From assembly GCF_019802255.1 (NCBI RefSeq), contig NZ_JAHYSS010000002.1:682001-746000 (forward strand): 64,000 nucleotides of DNA, in the 5' to 3' direction. Numbering within the stretch: the first letter of the stretch is position 1; the number at the start of each line of letters is the position of its first letter. Both the position numbers and the translations under genes were made by a program. Under the pieces are notes generated by a model. It searched no databases. It was not told the DNA's origin and was given only the letters and a program-made list of their open reading frames with translations. Positions 1-7,272 of the stretch are shown piece by piece. The DNA comes from Pedobacter polysacchareus. GTDB taxonomy: Bacteria; Bacteroidota; Bacteroidia; Sphingobacteriales; Sphingobacteriaceae.

Positions 1-182
1 CGTGATATTTTTACATCATTATCTTCCATGGATTCGTATTTAGGGTCAATTTAGTGTTTTCTACAGGGAATCAAGCTATCCGGCAAAATTTGAATCGGTC
101 TTATTTTAAGAGTTTTTTGTCTGAATGTTCCATTCTCCGGAATCTGCCACCCGTACTTTTGTCCTATAAATCAACAATAACA

Positions 183-425
183 ATGGCATCATTAAGAAAA
201 TACATCGTCGTAAAAGGGAACCCAATTTTATTTCCCTCAGATCTGGTTCATGCAGAAGTAGCTGGTCAGGATAACTTGGTAGATAGCGCAGGGTTTTTCG
301 TAATTGTAAAGGATAAAAAAGGCAAACGTGTCGTTTGTATCGGGGAAAGTACGTCCTTATCTATAGCGAGTAAGCCAGAAAGAGATCAGAAACTAATTGC
401 ACGCTACCTGGGGATTGAAGATTAA
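183..425 (+). CDS. small hypothetical protein, about 80 aa
   Basis: I do not recognise this protein. I start it at the internal ATG at 183 (MASLRKY) because the frame is open from 54 but the first 43 codons look like untranslated sequence. The residues after 183 read as a compact soluble domain of alternating beta strands (IVVKGNPILF, AGFFVIVKDKKGKRVVCIGE) and a short C-terminal helix. There is no signal peptide, membrane segment or Cys cluster. It is followed 64 bases later by a lipoprotein gene on the same strand, but nothing shows that they work together. Function unknown. Confidence 0.5.
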   Translation: MASLRKYIVVKGNPILFPSDLVHAEVAGQDNLVDSAGFFVIVKDKKGKRVVCIGESTSLSIASKPERDQKLIARYLGIED

Positions 426-489
426 TGGATCAATAGCACCGAGAATATCACACAAAAACAACCATAATTAATCAATTAAAAACAACAAG

Positions 490-936
490 ATGAAAAACAA
501 ATTTTTAGCCGTATTACTAGTGATCGCAGCTGCATTTACTGCCTGTAAAAAAGATAAAGCACAAGAACCTGAAGAAAATGTACTGCCCGCTGGAAAATAC
601 AGACTGATTGAAATGCAGCAGACCGATGCTGCCGGAAAAGATTCTGTAACTGTTAAATATCCATTAAGCAGTTTAAGCCTGACCTTTGATCAGGAAAAAC
701 AGACCGCAAATGTTACTGGCAAGCCAGAATTGCTGCAAATAACGGGCAGCTATAATGTCAAAGTTGATGGCAGTCTGACCGATGCGAAAGTTTCCACTTC
801 CAGAAATGTTCCTGGAGAGAACGACCTGAATGTTGCAGACCATTTAACTGCCGGAGAAAAATTTGAAGCAAAAGGAGGAACCGTAATTATACGTGCAAAA
901 AACAAGGGCTACCTGGTTTTTAGTATGCAAAAGTAG
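490..936 (+). CDS. hypothetical lipoprotein
   Basis: The protein has 148 residues. Its N terminus is a type II signal peptide: MKNK, a hydrophobic run, then the lipobox FTAC with Cys at about residue 19, followed by KKDK. The mature part (about 130 aa) contains beta-rich stretches such as YRLIEMQQTDAAG and GSYNVKVDG, which suggest a small lipocalin-like or immunoglobulin-like fold, but I cannot assign a family. It probably sits on the periplasmic face of the inner or outer membrane. A short A/T-rich hairpin follows the stop. No partner gene is evident. Confidence 0.7.
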   Translation: MKNKFLAVLLVIAAAFTACKKDKAQEPEENVLPAGKYRLIEMQQTDAAGKDSVTVKYPLSSLSLTFDQEKQTANVTGKPELLQITGSYNVKVDGSLTDAKVSTSRNVPGENDLNVADHLTAGEKFEAKGGTVIIRAKNKGYLVFSMQK

Positions 937-942
937 TTTAAC

Positions 943-963
943 AAAAGAATGAGGGATTCTTTT
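943..963 (+). terminator. weak hairpin terminator after the lipoprotein gene
   Basis: AAAAGAAT at 943-950 and ATTCTTTT at 956-963 form a perfect 8-bp stem around the loop GAGGG, starting six bases after the stop codon. The stem is A/T-rich, so termination may be weak. Confidence 0.4.
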
Positions 964-990
964 AATAATTACTACAGACAGCAGGCCTGA

Positions 991-2001
991 TTAGGGCTTG
1001 CTGTTCTGTTTTTCCAAAATATCGCCTGGCAATACCTGGAACATATGCTTATAAACTTTAGCAAAATAATTAGGGCTGCTATAGCCCAGTTCATAAGCCA
1101 CTTCCTGGACACTTGAAAAATGACCACTGCTTAAAAGCTGTTGTGCCAGTAACAGTTTCTCATTCAGGAAAAACTGATTCGGACTATCTTTTAATATCTT
1201 TTTGAAAAGCCCCTTATATTTTGAAACGGACATTTCTGCCATATCAGCCATCTTCTGTAGACCTGGAAATTCGGAGAGCAGGTTTGCCATCAGGTATTCA
1301 GAAGTTAAAAATATACGTTCTATATCCTGATTAGATAACTTATTGATTATCGGCTCAAACCTGCTGGCACGTTCTAATAGATAGCCCAATAAATATAAAG
1401 CTGTACTTTTTAGCTTTAACTCAAAAGAAGGACTGGTATAATCATCCTCCTTTAGCTGGCTCAGCAGTATTTTGCTCCTGCTGTCGATATGGCTATAGAA
1501 TAAAAGCGTGTTCTTAGATTCATCAAAAAGCAGGTTGTTTGTTTCCAGATCCCTGGTAGATGCGGCCAGCTCTTTTAGGTGACCTTTATCAATAAATAAC
1601 CTTAAACTATAGGATCGCTTACCTATTGGCGGCATGATGACACCTTTCATACTGCAGTCCATAAAGCCCATCCCCAGTTTAGCATGGTACCCGGCTTTAT
1701 GAATGGTATTGCCAATGATATGTGTGGTGATCTCGTCCCCAATGTCAAAATAAACCATATAATAATTATGGTCGGTAGGGATTCTGGTGATGGCTACAGG
1801 AACCTTAAAGGTCATATCCAACAGCAGCACCGATAATCCTGGGGTCACTTCCAGAAATATGGAACCTCCATCAGCAATGTTCCCGGGCATGGTTAAAATC
1901 TTATTGTCTTTTAGGGTTGCACCAATACCGTCCACAATTTGCTGCTGCCATTCCGGCCCAAGGGTGTAGTGGTAGAAAAATTCGATCCTTTCCTCGGTCA
2001 T
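991..2001 (-). CDS. AraC family transcriptional regulator (second of a tandem pair)
   Basis: A 336-residue regulator. The last ~100 residues carry the double helix-turn-helix of the AraC family: MADMAEMSVSKYKGLFKKIL followed by VQEVAYELGYSSPNYFAKVYK. The first ~210 residues form an unrecognised effector-type domain. It is a clear paralogue of the upstream neighbour: both begin with the same pattern of a Tyr-containing start, a Trp, then GIG, and share a LSVLLLDMTF-like strand. Its ATG lies two bases after the stop of that neighbour, so the two genes are almost certainly one transcript with coupled translation. Target genes and ligand are unknown. Confidence 0.85.
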   Translation of the reverse strand: MTEERIEFFYHYTLGPEWQQQIVDGIGATLKDNKILTMPGNIADGGSIFLEVTPGLSVLLLDMTFKVPVAITRIPTDHNYYMVYFDIGDEITTHIIGNTIHKAGYHAKLGMGFMDCSMKGVIMPPIGKRSYSLRLFIDKGHLKELAASTRDLETNNLLFDESKNTLLFYSHIDSRSKILLSQLKEDDYTSPSFELKLKSTALYLLGYLLERASRFEPIINKLSNQDIERIFLTSEYLMANLLSEFPGLQKMADMAEMSVSKYKGLFKKILKDSPNQFFLNEKLLLAQQLLSSGHFSSVQEVAYELGYSSPNYFAKVYKHMFQVLPGDILEKQNSKP

Positions 2002-2003
2002 AT

Positions 2004-2984
2004 TTATAGTTGGCTAAGGTATTCTTTTGGGGGGACGCCAAAGGCGGTTTTAAATTGCTCAATCAGGTGTGTGGAATTGAAAAAGCCAAATTTATCGGCA
2101 ATTTCTCCAATGGTAAATTCACCTGTTTCCAGCATTTCTTTAGCATAAGAAAGCTTATTGCTTTGGAAAAATACATGCGGACTGATGCCGCTGATCTTTT
2201 TGAAAAGCTTTTTATACTTGGTTTCCGACATGTTTGCCGCTGCAGCCAGAAACTGAATTCCAGGGAATGCAGTTTCAATATTTGCAATCAGGTAAGCCTG
2301 TGAACTGATAATATGGCCTACATCTTCAGGGAAAACCTGTTCGATGATGATTTCCTGATTGATGATCTGATCCAGGTAATCAGCGATGAGACCATATACG
2401 GTGCCGGTAATATAGAGGTCGTATAAAGGCCCTGAAGGTGGTACTTTTCTGAGTTCATTCATGAGCCACCAGGCCTGATTGCTCATCCTGTCAAACCTAA
2501 CAATGGTATTGAGCTCCGGATCAAAAATAGACTCTACAATTTGCTGGTGCTGCGGAATTCTGGAGAGGTATTGTTTCAAGGCGTTTTTCTTAATGAAAAT
2601 AGCAATCATATAGGTAGTAGCTCCCGCTTTCACCTGGAAATCACCGTTTAAATCTGCATCAAATATGCCCAGATTATATCCCCATCTCCCCGCAGATCTG
2701 GTTACCTCATTTAGAATGTGAATAGAATCGCCCTCGCTGAGGTTAAAATAGAGTCCTATAAAGTCGCTGCGGGTATTTCTTAACTTGTAGACTACATCTT
2801 GCCGATAGGTGACATCGATGATAAAAGCAGACAACTGATCATTGATCTGGAGGACATACCGGTTGCCTTGCTGTTCCTCATCTGCGATGCGGATGTAATT
2901 CCCCTCCACATAACCGCCTATTCCTGCAGCAAATCCTGCAACCCAATCTAATTCTACCCCATATTGGTGGATGACTTCCTTCAT
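2004..2984 (-). CDS. AraC family transcriptional regulator (first of a tandem pair)
   Basis: A 326-residue protein with a C-terminal AraC double HTH (AAAANMSETKYKKLFKKI, then IGEIADKFGFFNSTHLIEQF) and an N-terminal ~210-residue domain similar to that of the downstream gene. It is the promoter-proximal gene of the pair. The 300 bases upstream hold four 20-bp direct repeats (3101-3180) that would suit a multi-site operator, perhaps for this protein. No enzyme gene in the operon hints at an effector. The family call is firm; the specific role is unknown. Confidence 0.87.
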   Translation of the reverse strand: MKEVIHQYGVELDWVAGFAAGIGGYVEGNYIRIADEEQQGNRYVLQINDQLSAFIIDVTYRQDVVYKLRNTRSDFIGLYFNLSEGDSIHILNEVTRSAGRWGYNLGIFDADLNGDFQVKAGATTYMIAIFIKKNALKQYLSRIPQHQQIVESIFDPELNTIVRFDRMSNQAWWLMNELRKVPPSGPLYDLYITGTVYGLIADYLDQIINQEIIIEQVFPEDVGHIISSQAYLIANIETAFPGIQFLAAAANMSETKYKKLFKKISGISPHVFFQSNKLSYAKEMLETGEFTIGEIADKFGFFNSTHLIEQFKTAFGVPPKEYLSQL

Positions 2985-3100
2985 TTAAGATGTTCTTTAA
3001 GTTTTGGCACAACCAGATCAATCTTAACCCAAAGATAGTTTTTCCATTTAGTATCTTTTTAAAATTTAACATCCTGTTGATAGGCTAATGTTTTTGATGT

Positions 3101-3180
3101 CATTCCTGTCTACATGATGGCATTTCTGTCAATTTACTGGTATTTCTGTTAATATGCTAATTTTTCTGTCAGTTTGTTGG
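3101..3180. repeat. four 20-bp tandem repeats between divergent genes
   Basis: Units start at 3101, 3121, 3141 and 3161 with no spacing between them. The rough consensus is YATTTCTGTCAATTTGCTGG; the core CTGT at unit positions 6-9 is identical in all four, while the second half varies. A further diverged CTGT-containing copy may lie near 3070-3088, out of phase. The array is 117-196 bases upstream of the AraC pair and 111-190 bases upstream of the gene starting at 3291. A 20-bp period is close to two helical turns, so the copies would face one side of the DNA. The rest of the gap 2985-3290 shows nothing else that I recognise. Confidence 0.7.
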
Positions 3181-3290
3181 TCTCCAGTAGTTTCAGCTGA
3201 ATTAGAAGCTGGATTACATTTTTCATTCCTAAAAATAATACGTAATTTTCTACTTTATAAATTAGCGATAGATTCTCCATCTTACATCTC

Positions 3291-3656
3291 ATGAAAAAAA
3301 CAATGCGTTATCGGACATCCCTTATTTTCCGTTTTAAAAAATGGCTAAGAGCTATGGTCGTTCGCTGGAAGAAAAGAAAGGAAGTCACTTCTAATCTGGA
3401 GAAGTTTCCTTTGATGGAATTTAAAGAAGTAGCGTTGGTTAGGGCTGAGATCAATACCGGGATTGTTTTGGATGAAGCGTGTAATTATGCCGTGTATCCT
3501 GATCAAAAGGTGTATACCGTTTTTGAGAATATTGAAAAAGGTTTAAAATATGCCCGACAAATCATCGAAGAGCGAAGAAATATTGAATGTATCCTTTATG
3601 GAATAGATCAAAGGGTATTGCATTGCGTGAATTGCGATAATTTTGAAGCGTATTAA
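3291..3656 (+). CDS. hypothetical protein
   Basis: A 121-residue protein that I do not recognise. The N-terminal ~35 residues are very basic (RFKKWLRAM, RWKKRKE) with no clear signal peptide, and the rest is a mixed alpha/beta domain. It includes a motif around YAVYPDQKVYTVF and a C-terminal ECILYGIDQRVLHCVNC. The run of basic and hydrophobic residues could bind nucleic acid or a membrane surface, but this is speculation. It is divergent from the AraC pair and shares the repeat-containing intergenic region with it. Confidence 0.55.
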   Translation: MKKTMRYRTSLIFRFKKWLRAMVVRWKKRKEVTSNLEKFPLMEFKEVALVRAEINTGIVLDEACNYAVYPDQKVYTVFENIEKGLKYARQIIEERRNIECILYGIDQRVLHCVNCDNFEAY

Positions 3657-3664
3657 TGATACGG

Positions 3665-4267
3665 TTATTCCAGCTTTCTCATTTTTGTCTTCAATGATTC
3701 CATTAAATCGCTGCATTTTAAGGCGTATTGTTCTACCTGCTGATCGCTAAAATCTTCCAGATTGGTAAGGGGGAGGACTAAGGTCTTTTTGATGACCGGC
3801 ATTTTAACTAATTTTTCTTTTTCCTGATCATAGTAATTCCAGTTTCCGGTGTATTGCTGACTGATCAGATTTATGGAGGAATTTCCACTGCCATCATTTG
3901 CGGCATTTCCAAATTCGTACCTGGTCATGCTGACCAGTCTGATGCTTTTGGTTTTTTTATCGTATCGGAAGAAGCAAGTATAGCCAGCTCTCATCCAGTT
4001 GTTGAAAAATTCAAAGCCATTTTCCATCGGCCTGATGCCAGTCATCACCAATTCAATGTTGTCAATTTCTTTGCTTTTGATCTCCTGGAAAGCCTGACTC
4101 GATAATTTACAAATGATCCTGGCGGCTGCTTTATCAAAAAAAATACTGTCAGGATGCTGATCTGCATCCAGGTCTTTAAGTAAGGTATCTGGTTTGAGCT
4201 CCTGTCCACAGCAAAAAGAAGCCAGGACTAGGGTAAACAAGATGGTGAGGAAGCTATGTTTTCTCAT
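3665..4267 (-). CDS. hypothetical secreted protein
   Basis: I start at 4267 because MRKHSF followed by a hydrophobic run and FCCGQ makes a normal signal peptide; an upstream ATG six codons earlier would only add MAYLNQ. The mature protein (about 180 aa) begins with DLDADQHPDSIFFD, an Asp-rich loop of the kind found in calcium-binding or FG-GAP-like repeats. No catalytic motif is visible. It converges with the small gene ending at 3656, leaving only eight bases between them. Function unknown. Confidence 0.6.
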   Translation of the reverse strand: MRKHSFLTILFTLVLASFCCGQELKPDTLLKDLDADQHPDSIFFDKAAARIICKLSSQAFQEIKSKEIDNIELVMTGIRPMENGFEFFNNWMRAGYTCFFRYDKKTKSIRLVSMTRYEFGNAANDGSGNSSINLISQQYTGNWNYYDQEKEKLVKMPVIKKTLVLPLTNLEDFSDQQVEQYALKCSDLMESLKTKMRKLE

Positions 4268-4363
4268 TTGATTCAGATAGGCCATAAAAATAGGATGTTT
4301 ATGGTGAAATATTCTTTTTATATCCGAAATTGCCCTCCTAGATCCTTCTGATCTTATATTTTG

Positions 4364-5281
4364 ATGGGCAGTAAAATTATTCGGTTTATTTTTTTCGGAA
4401 ATTACTTCGTGGGCATACTGGCTGTTGCCTTAACGCTGGAAGCCACGATGCAGCTTAAATTACCCTACAATTCCATCAATTATTATGTATTGCTGTTTTT
4501 AGCGCCAACCATTTATTATACCTACGCTTACCATAAAATGTCTGCGCAGCCCGTACCAAATAATCCAAGGAGTCTATGGTATTTCCAGCATAAAAATTTT
4601 ATCAGATGGAGCCAGGCAGTACTGTTCAGCGTGTGTTTGGGGCTGGCAATAAGCCTGCTTTATCAGAATTACCAGAATATTCTGAATCTGCCGGTCAATT
4701 ACTGGCTCGCCATCGGCGTCATTGTTTTTGCAGGAGCTTTTTATTATGGCTTGCTGCCCAAATCTTTCCGGCAATTGAACCTGAGAAATACGGGCTGGCT
4801 AAAGGCTTTTGTGATCGGTTTTGTCTGGGCTTGCTGTGCTAATGTCATGCCGCTGATCATGCTCAAAATAGAAACCGGTGTCGGTTATCATGATCCGCTG
4901 CTCTGGACCTGGTTATTTATTAAAAACTGGATGTTCTGTACAGTGAATGCTATTATTTTCGACATAAAAGATTACCCTACAGATTCGAATAAACATTTGA
5001 AAACTTTTGTAGTTCAGTATGGTTTAAGAAAAACCATTTTCTATATCTTAATTCCGCTGCTCGTCATAGGGATCATTGCATTATCCATATTTGTCAGTTA
5101 TAAAGGCTTTGGGCCGGTTCCATTTCTACTGAATTTATTGCCTTTCTTATTGACGATTTATATTGCTTATACGATGAGGCGTAGAAAAAACATTTTATAT
5201 TATCTCATGGTGATTGATGGATTGATTTTGTTTAAAGCCATTTGTGGAATGCTGGCCATGCAGTTTATGCCGCTGGCTTAG
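4364..5281 (+). CDS. UbiA-like prenyltransferase family membrane protein, first Asp motif absent
   Basis: About 305 residues with eight or so hydrophobic segments, the layout and length of the UbiA family of membrane prenyltransferases. The second Asp-rich motif is recognisable in FDIKDYPTDSNKHLKTFVV (UbiA usual form D-x3-D near a TLPV-type segment). The first motif, expected as NDxxDxxxD in the loop after the second helix, is not present; the region reads YTYAYHKMSAQPV instead. Either the enzyme is altered or it acts on another substrate. I use ATG 4364 rather than TTG 4361. A methyltransferase gene follows after 65 bases, so the pair may modify one lipid or quinone-like product. Confidence 0.6.
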   Translation: MGSKIIRFIFFGNYFVGILAVALTLEATMQLKLPYNSINYYVLLFLAPTIYYTYAYHKMSAQPVPNNPRSLWYFQHKNFIRWSQAVLFSVCLGLAISLLYQNYQNILNLPVNYWLAIGVIVFAGAFYYGLLPKSFRQLNLRNTGWLKAFVIGFVWACCANVMPLIMLKIETGVGYHDPLLWTWLFIKNWMFCTVNAIIFDIKDYPTDSNKHLKTFVVQYGLRKTIFYILIPLLVIGIIALSIFVSYKGFGPVPFLLNLLPFLLTIYIAYTMRRRKNILYYLMVIDGLILFKAICGMLAMQFMPLA

Positions 5282-5346
5282 ATTTATGCCAGCCTTAGTT
5301 TTATGCCCATGCTTTAATTATGGAACTGTTTTAAACACTCGGATTG

Positions 5347-6033
5347 ATGAAGAACAACTACGATAAAATAGCGCGTTATTATGATCGACTGAGTCGCCTG
5401 GTTTTCTTTAAATCACAGGTCAATGCACAGATTGATCAGCTTCACTATCTTCCTGAAAAAGGAAGGGTTTTAATTGTTGGAGGAGGCACGGGCTGGATTT
5501 TGGAAGCAATAGCTAAAGTTGTTCCGGAAGGTTTACACCTGGTCTATGTGGAGATCTCCGCGAAAATGATGGCGCTGTCAAAGGAAAGAGCGGTTGCCGG
5601 AAATACCGTTGATTTTGTCAACCTTGGAATTGAAGATTTTTATACTAACCAGCCTTTCGATGTGATCTGTACCCCCTTTTTATTTGATAATTTTTCAGAG
5701 GAAAGCGCGGTGATGGTTTTTCATCATCTCGATTCGATGCTTAGGAAAGGCGGACTATGGTTTCATACGGATTTCGATTTAGTAGTGAATAAGGGGGGAA
5801 ACGATGATCGGAAGCCCGATGTCGGGGATTGGTGGAAAACAGTTTTCTTAGCGCTGATGTATCGGTTTTTTAAATTAATAGCGCAGGTAGAAGCCTCAAA
5901 ATTGATCAATATGAGGCCTTATTTTGAGGCTGCAGATTATCAGGTGTTGGAGCAAAAACATTATTACAGAAAGTTCATTCAGAGTTTAGTCCTAGAAAAA
6001 TCATCTAGCAAAGCAGTTGTAAAAACAACTTAA
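5347..6033 (+). CDS. class I SAM-dependent methyltransferase
   Basis: A 228-residue Rossmann methyltransferase. Motif I is VLIVGGGTGWILEAI (near residue 40), motif II contains the acidic residue of LVYVEIS, and CTPFLFDNF is the post-motif substrate loop. The N terminus, NYDKIARYYDRLSRL, is typical of UbiE/lipid-type methyltransferases. It follows the UbiA-like gene on the same strand and may act on its product. ATG at 5347 is preferred to TTG at 5344. The substrate cannot be read from the sequence. Confidence 0.8.
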   Translation: MKNNYDKIARYYDRLSRLVFFKSQVNAQIDQLHYLPEKGRVLIVGGGTGWILEAIAKVVPEGLHLVYVEISAKMMALSKERAVAGNTVDFVNLGIEDFYTNQPFDVICTPFLFDNFSEESAVMVFHHLDSMLRKGGLWFHTDFDLVVNKGGNDDRKPDVGDWWKTVFLALMYRFFKLIAQVEASKLINMRPYFEAADYQVLEQKHYYRKFIQSLVLEKSSSKAVVKTT

Positions 6034-6258
6034 CTTCCTATTTCTGGCAATGCCACAAAAATTACAAAGCATGCCTTTGATTTTTTAATTAAAAAAGGAT
6101 CATTCGGCTGGCAACTGAAAAGTGTAGGTCTGCCACTTTAATTTATAGCAGAAATATCAGGTAATTCATTAACAGTCAGAATGAATAAGGCGCAGTTGGC
6201 GATTATAGATGGTATTTCTGGAATCAGTCTGCGGTTAAAAGCGATAGAAGATAAATAG
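6034..6258 (+). pseudogene. possible decayed small reading frame after the methyltransferase
   Basis: The same frame as the methyltransferase stays protein-like after its stop at 6033: a 31-codon stretch (ISGNATKITKHAFDFLIKKG and onward) to a TAA at 6139-6141, then FIAEISGNSLTVR, an ATG at 6181 and a 25-codon tail (MNKAQLAIIDGISG..) ending at 6258. No start codon precedes the first part. It could be a relic with one in-frame stop, or the part from 6181 could be a very small real gene. The remaining bases to 6319 show nothing else. Confidence 0.25.
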
Positions 6259-6319
6259 GAATTTAAATATAATTGTATATTTAACTTTATACCAACGTAG
6301 CTCTTGGGCGTAAATTATT

Positions 6320-7006
6320 ATGAAAACTTCTATAAATGATCCGTTTGAGTTAGACACTTGTATCAGAGGCTTGAGTATATTAATGTCCTCTGTTCATTCA
6401 GATTTTTATGAATTTGTTTATTACCTCACCTTTAAAAAAGCCTTTAGACAATATTACAGCGAGTTTAATGATCCCTGGGAGCTACCAATTGAAGATGGTG
6501 ATTTTTTCAATGAAGTGGATGATCCCTTTGTTCAAAACTGTTTGAAGGCATTTACAAAAATAGGCGAGACCAAAGCCGAATTGAATGCCTGGTTCGGAAT
6601 TGATGAGTATGAAGATGGTCAAACTGCGAAGTACGTTTTCGAAGGCATGCGCTTTAAACCCTATCAGTCGTTTTATAAGCGCGCTAAAAGCTATAAAAAG
6701 CTTAAATTATGTTACGAACGTTCTCTGGCAGAGTTTATTCACAGCTTATTTTTATATGCTTGTGCATTAACTGCCCAGAGCAATAAAGTTCCCTTATTGC
6801 TAAAAAAGCAGTTTAACCTAGCCAATGATGAGTCCTTTAGACTGCTCAATCGGGATGATGATCAGGTGGCATTATTAATCGGCTTGATGAAGGAGTTGAA
6901 AAAAATCCTGAATGAGCTCCGTTTACTGATTTATACCCCGAATATCGCTGTTAAAATGCAGTCGGGCAAATCCAATGTAAATTCAAAAGGAGCGAATAAA
7001 AAATAA
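6320..7006 (+). CDS. hypothetical protein
   Basis: A 228-residue, mostly helical, soluble protein that I do not recognise. It has no signal peptide or membrane segment. Acidic stretches (ELPIEDGDFFNEVDDP) come first, and the C terminus ends in a basic Lys/Asn-rich tail. The mix of long amphipathic helices (LMKELKKILNELRLLIYT) resembles regulatory helical proteins near mobile elements in Bacteroidota, but no motif supports such a call. The 266 bases to the next gene hold nothing that I recognise. Confidence 0.55.
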   Translation: MKTSINDPFELDTCIRGLSILMSSVHSDFYEFVYYLTFKKAFRQYYSEFNDPWELPIEDGDFFNEVDDPFVQNCLKAFTKIGETKAELNAWFGIDEYEDGQTAKYVFEGMRFKPYQSFYKRAKSYKKLKLCYERSLAEFIHSLFLYACALTAQSNKVPLLLKKQFNLANDESFRLLNRDDDQVALLIGLMKELKKILNELRLLIYTPNIAVKMQSGKSNVNSKGANKK

Positions 7007-7272
7007 AGGTCTGCCATTGTGCTGTAAAAGACTTTTCTAAAATTCCTACAAACAATGTGTAGATTAATTTGGTTGTATTGACAAATTCAAATGCAGCAGA
7101 GAAGTTTACGGTATGAATTATTGGATTCTTGCCTTATTCCAATAAATTTTGATAGATTTTAATGTGTTTACTTGCATGTATTTGAAGCTTGTAAAATATG
7201 GAAGGGTTTAGCAATAATCACCTTCTTCGCATGGCAGCAAGTATATTCCAAAATTGATTAAGATAAATCAAG

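Noticed and set aside
3101..3180. Possible CRISPR array
   Set aside because: The 20-bp units abut each other with no spacers, and no cas genes are present.
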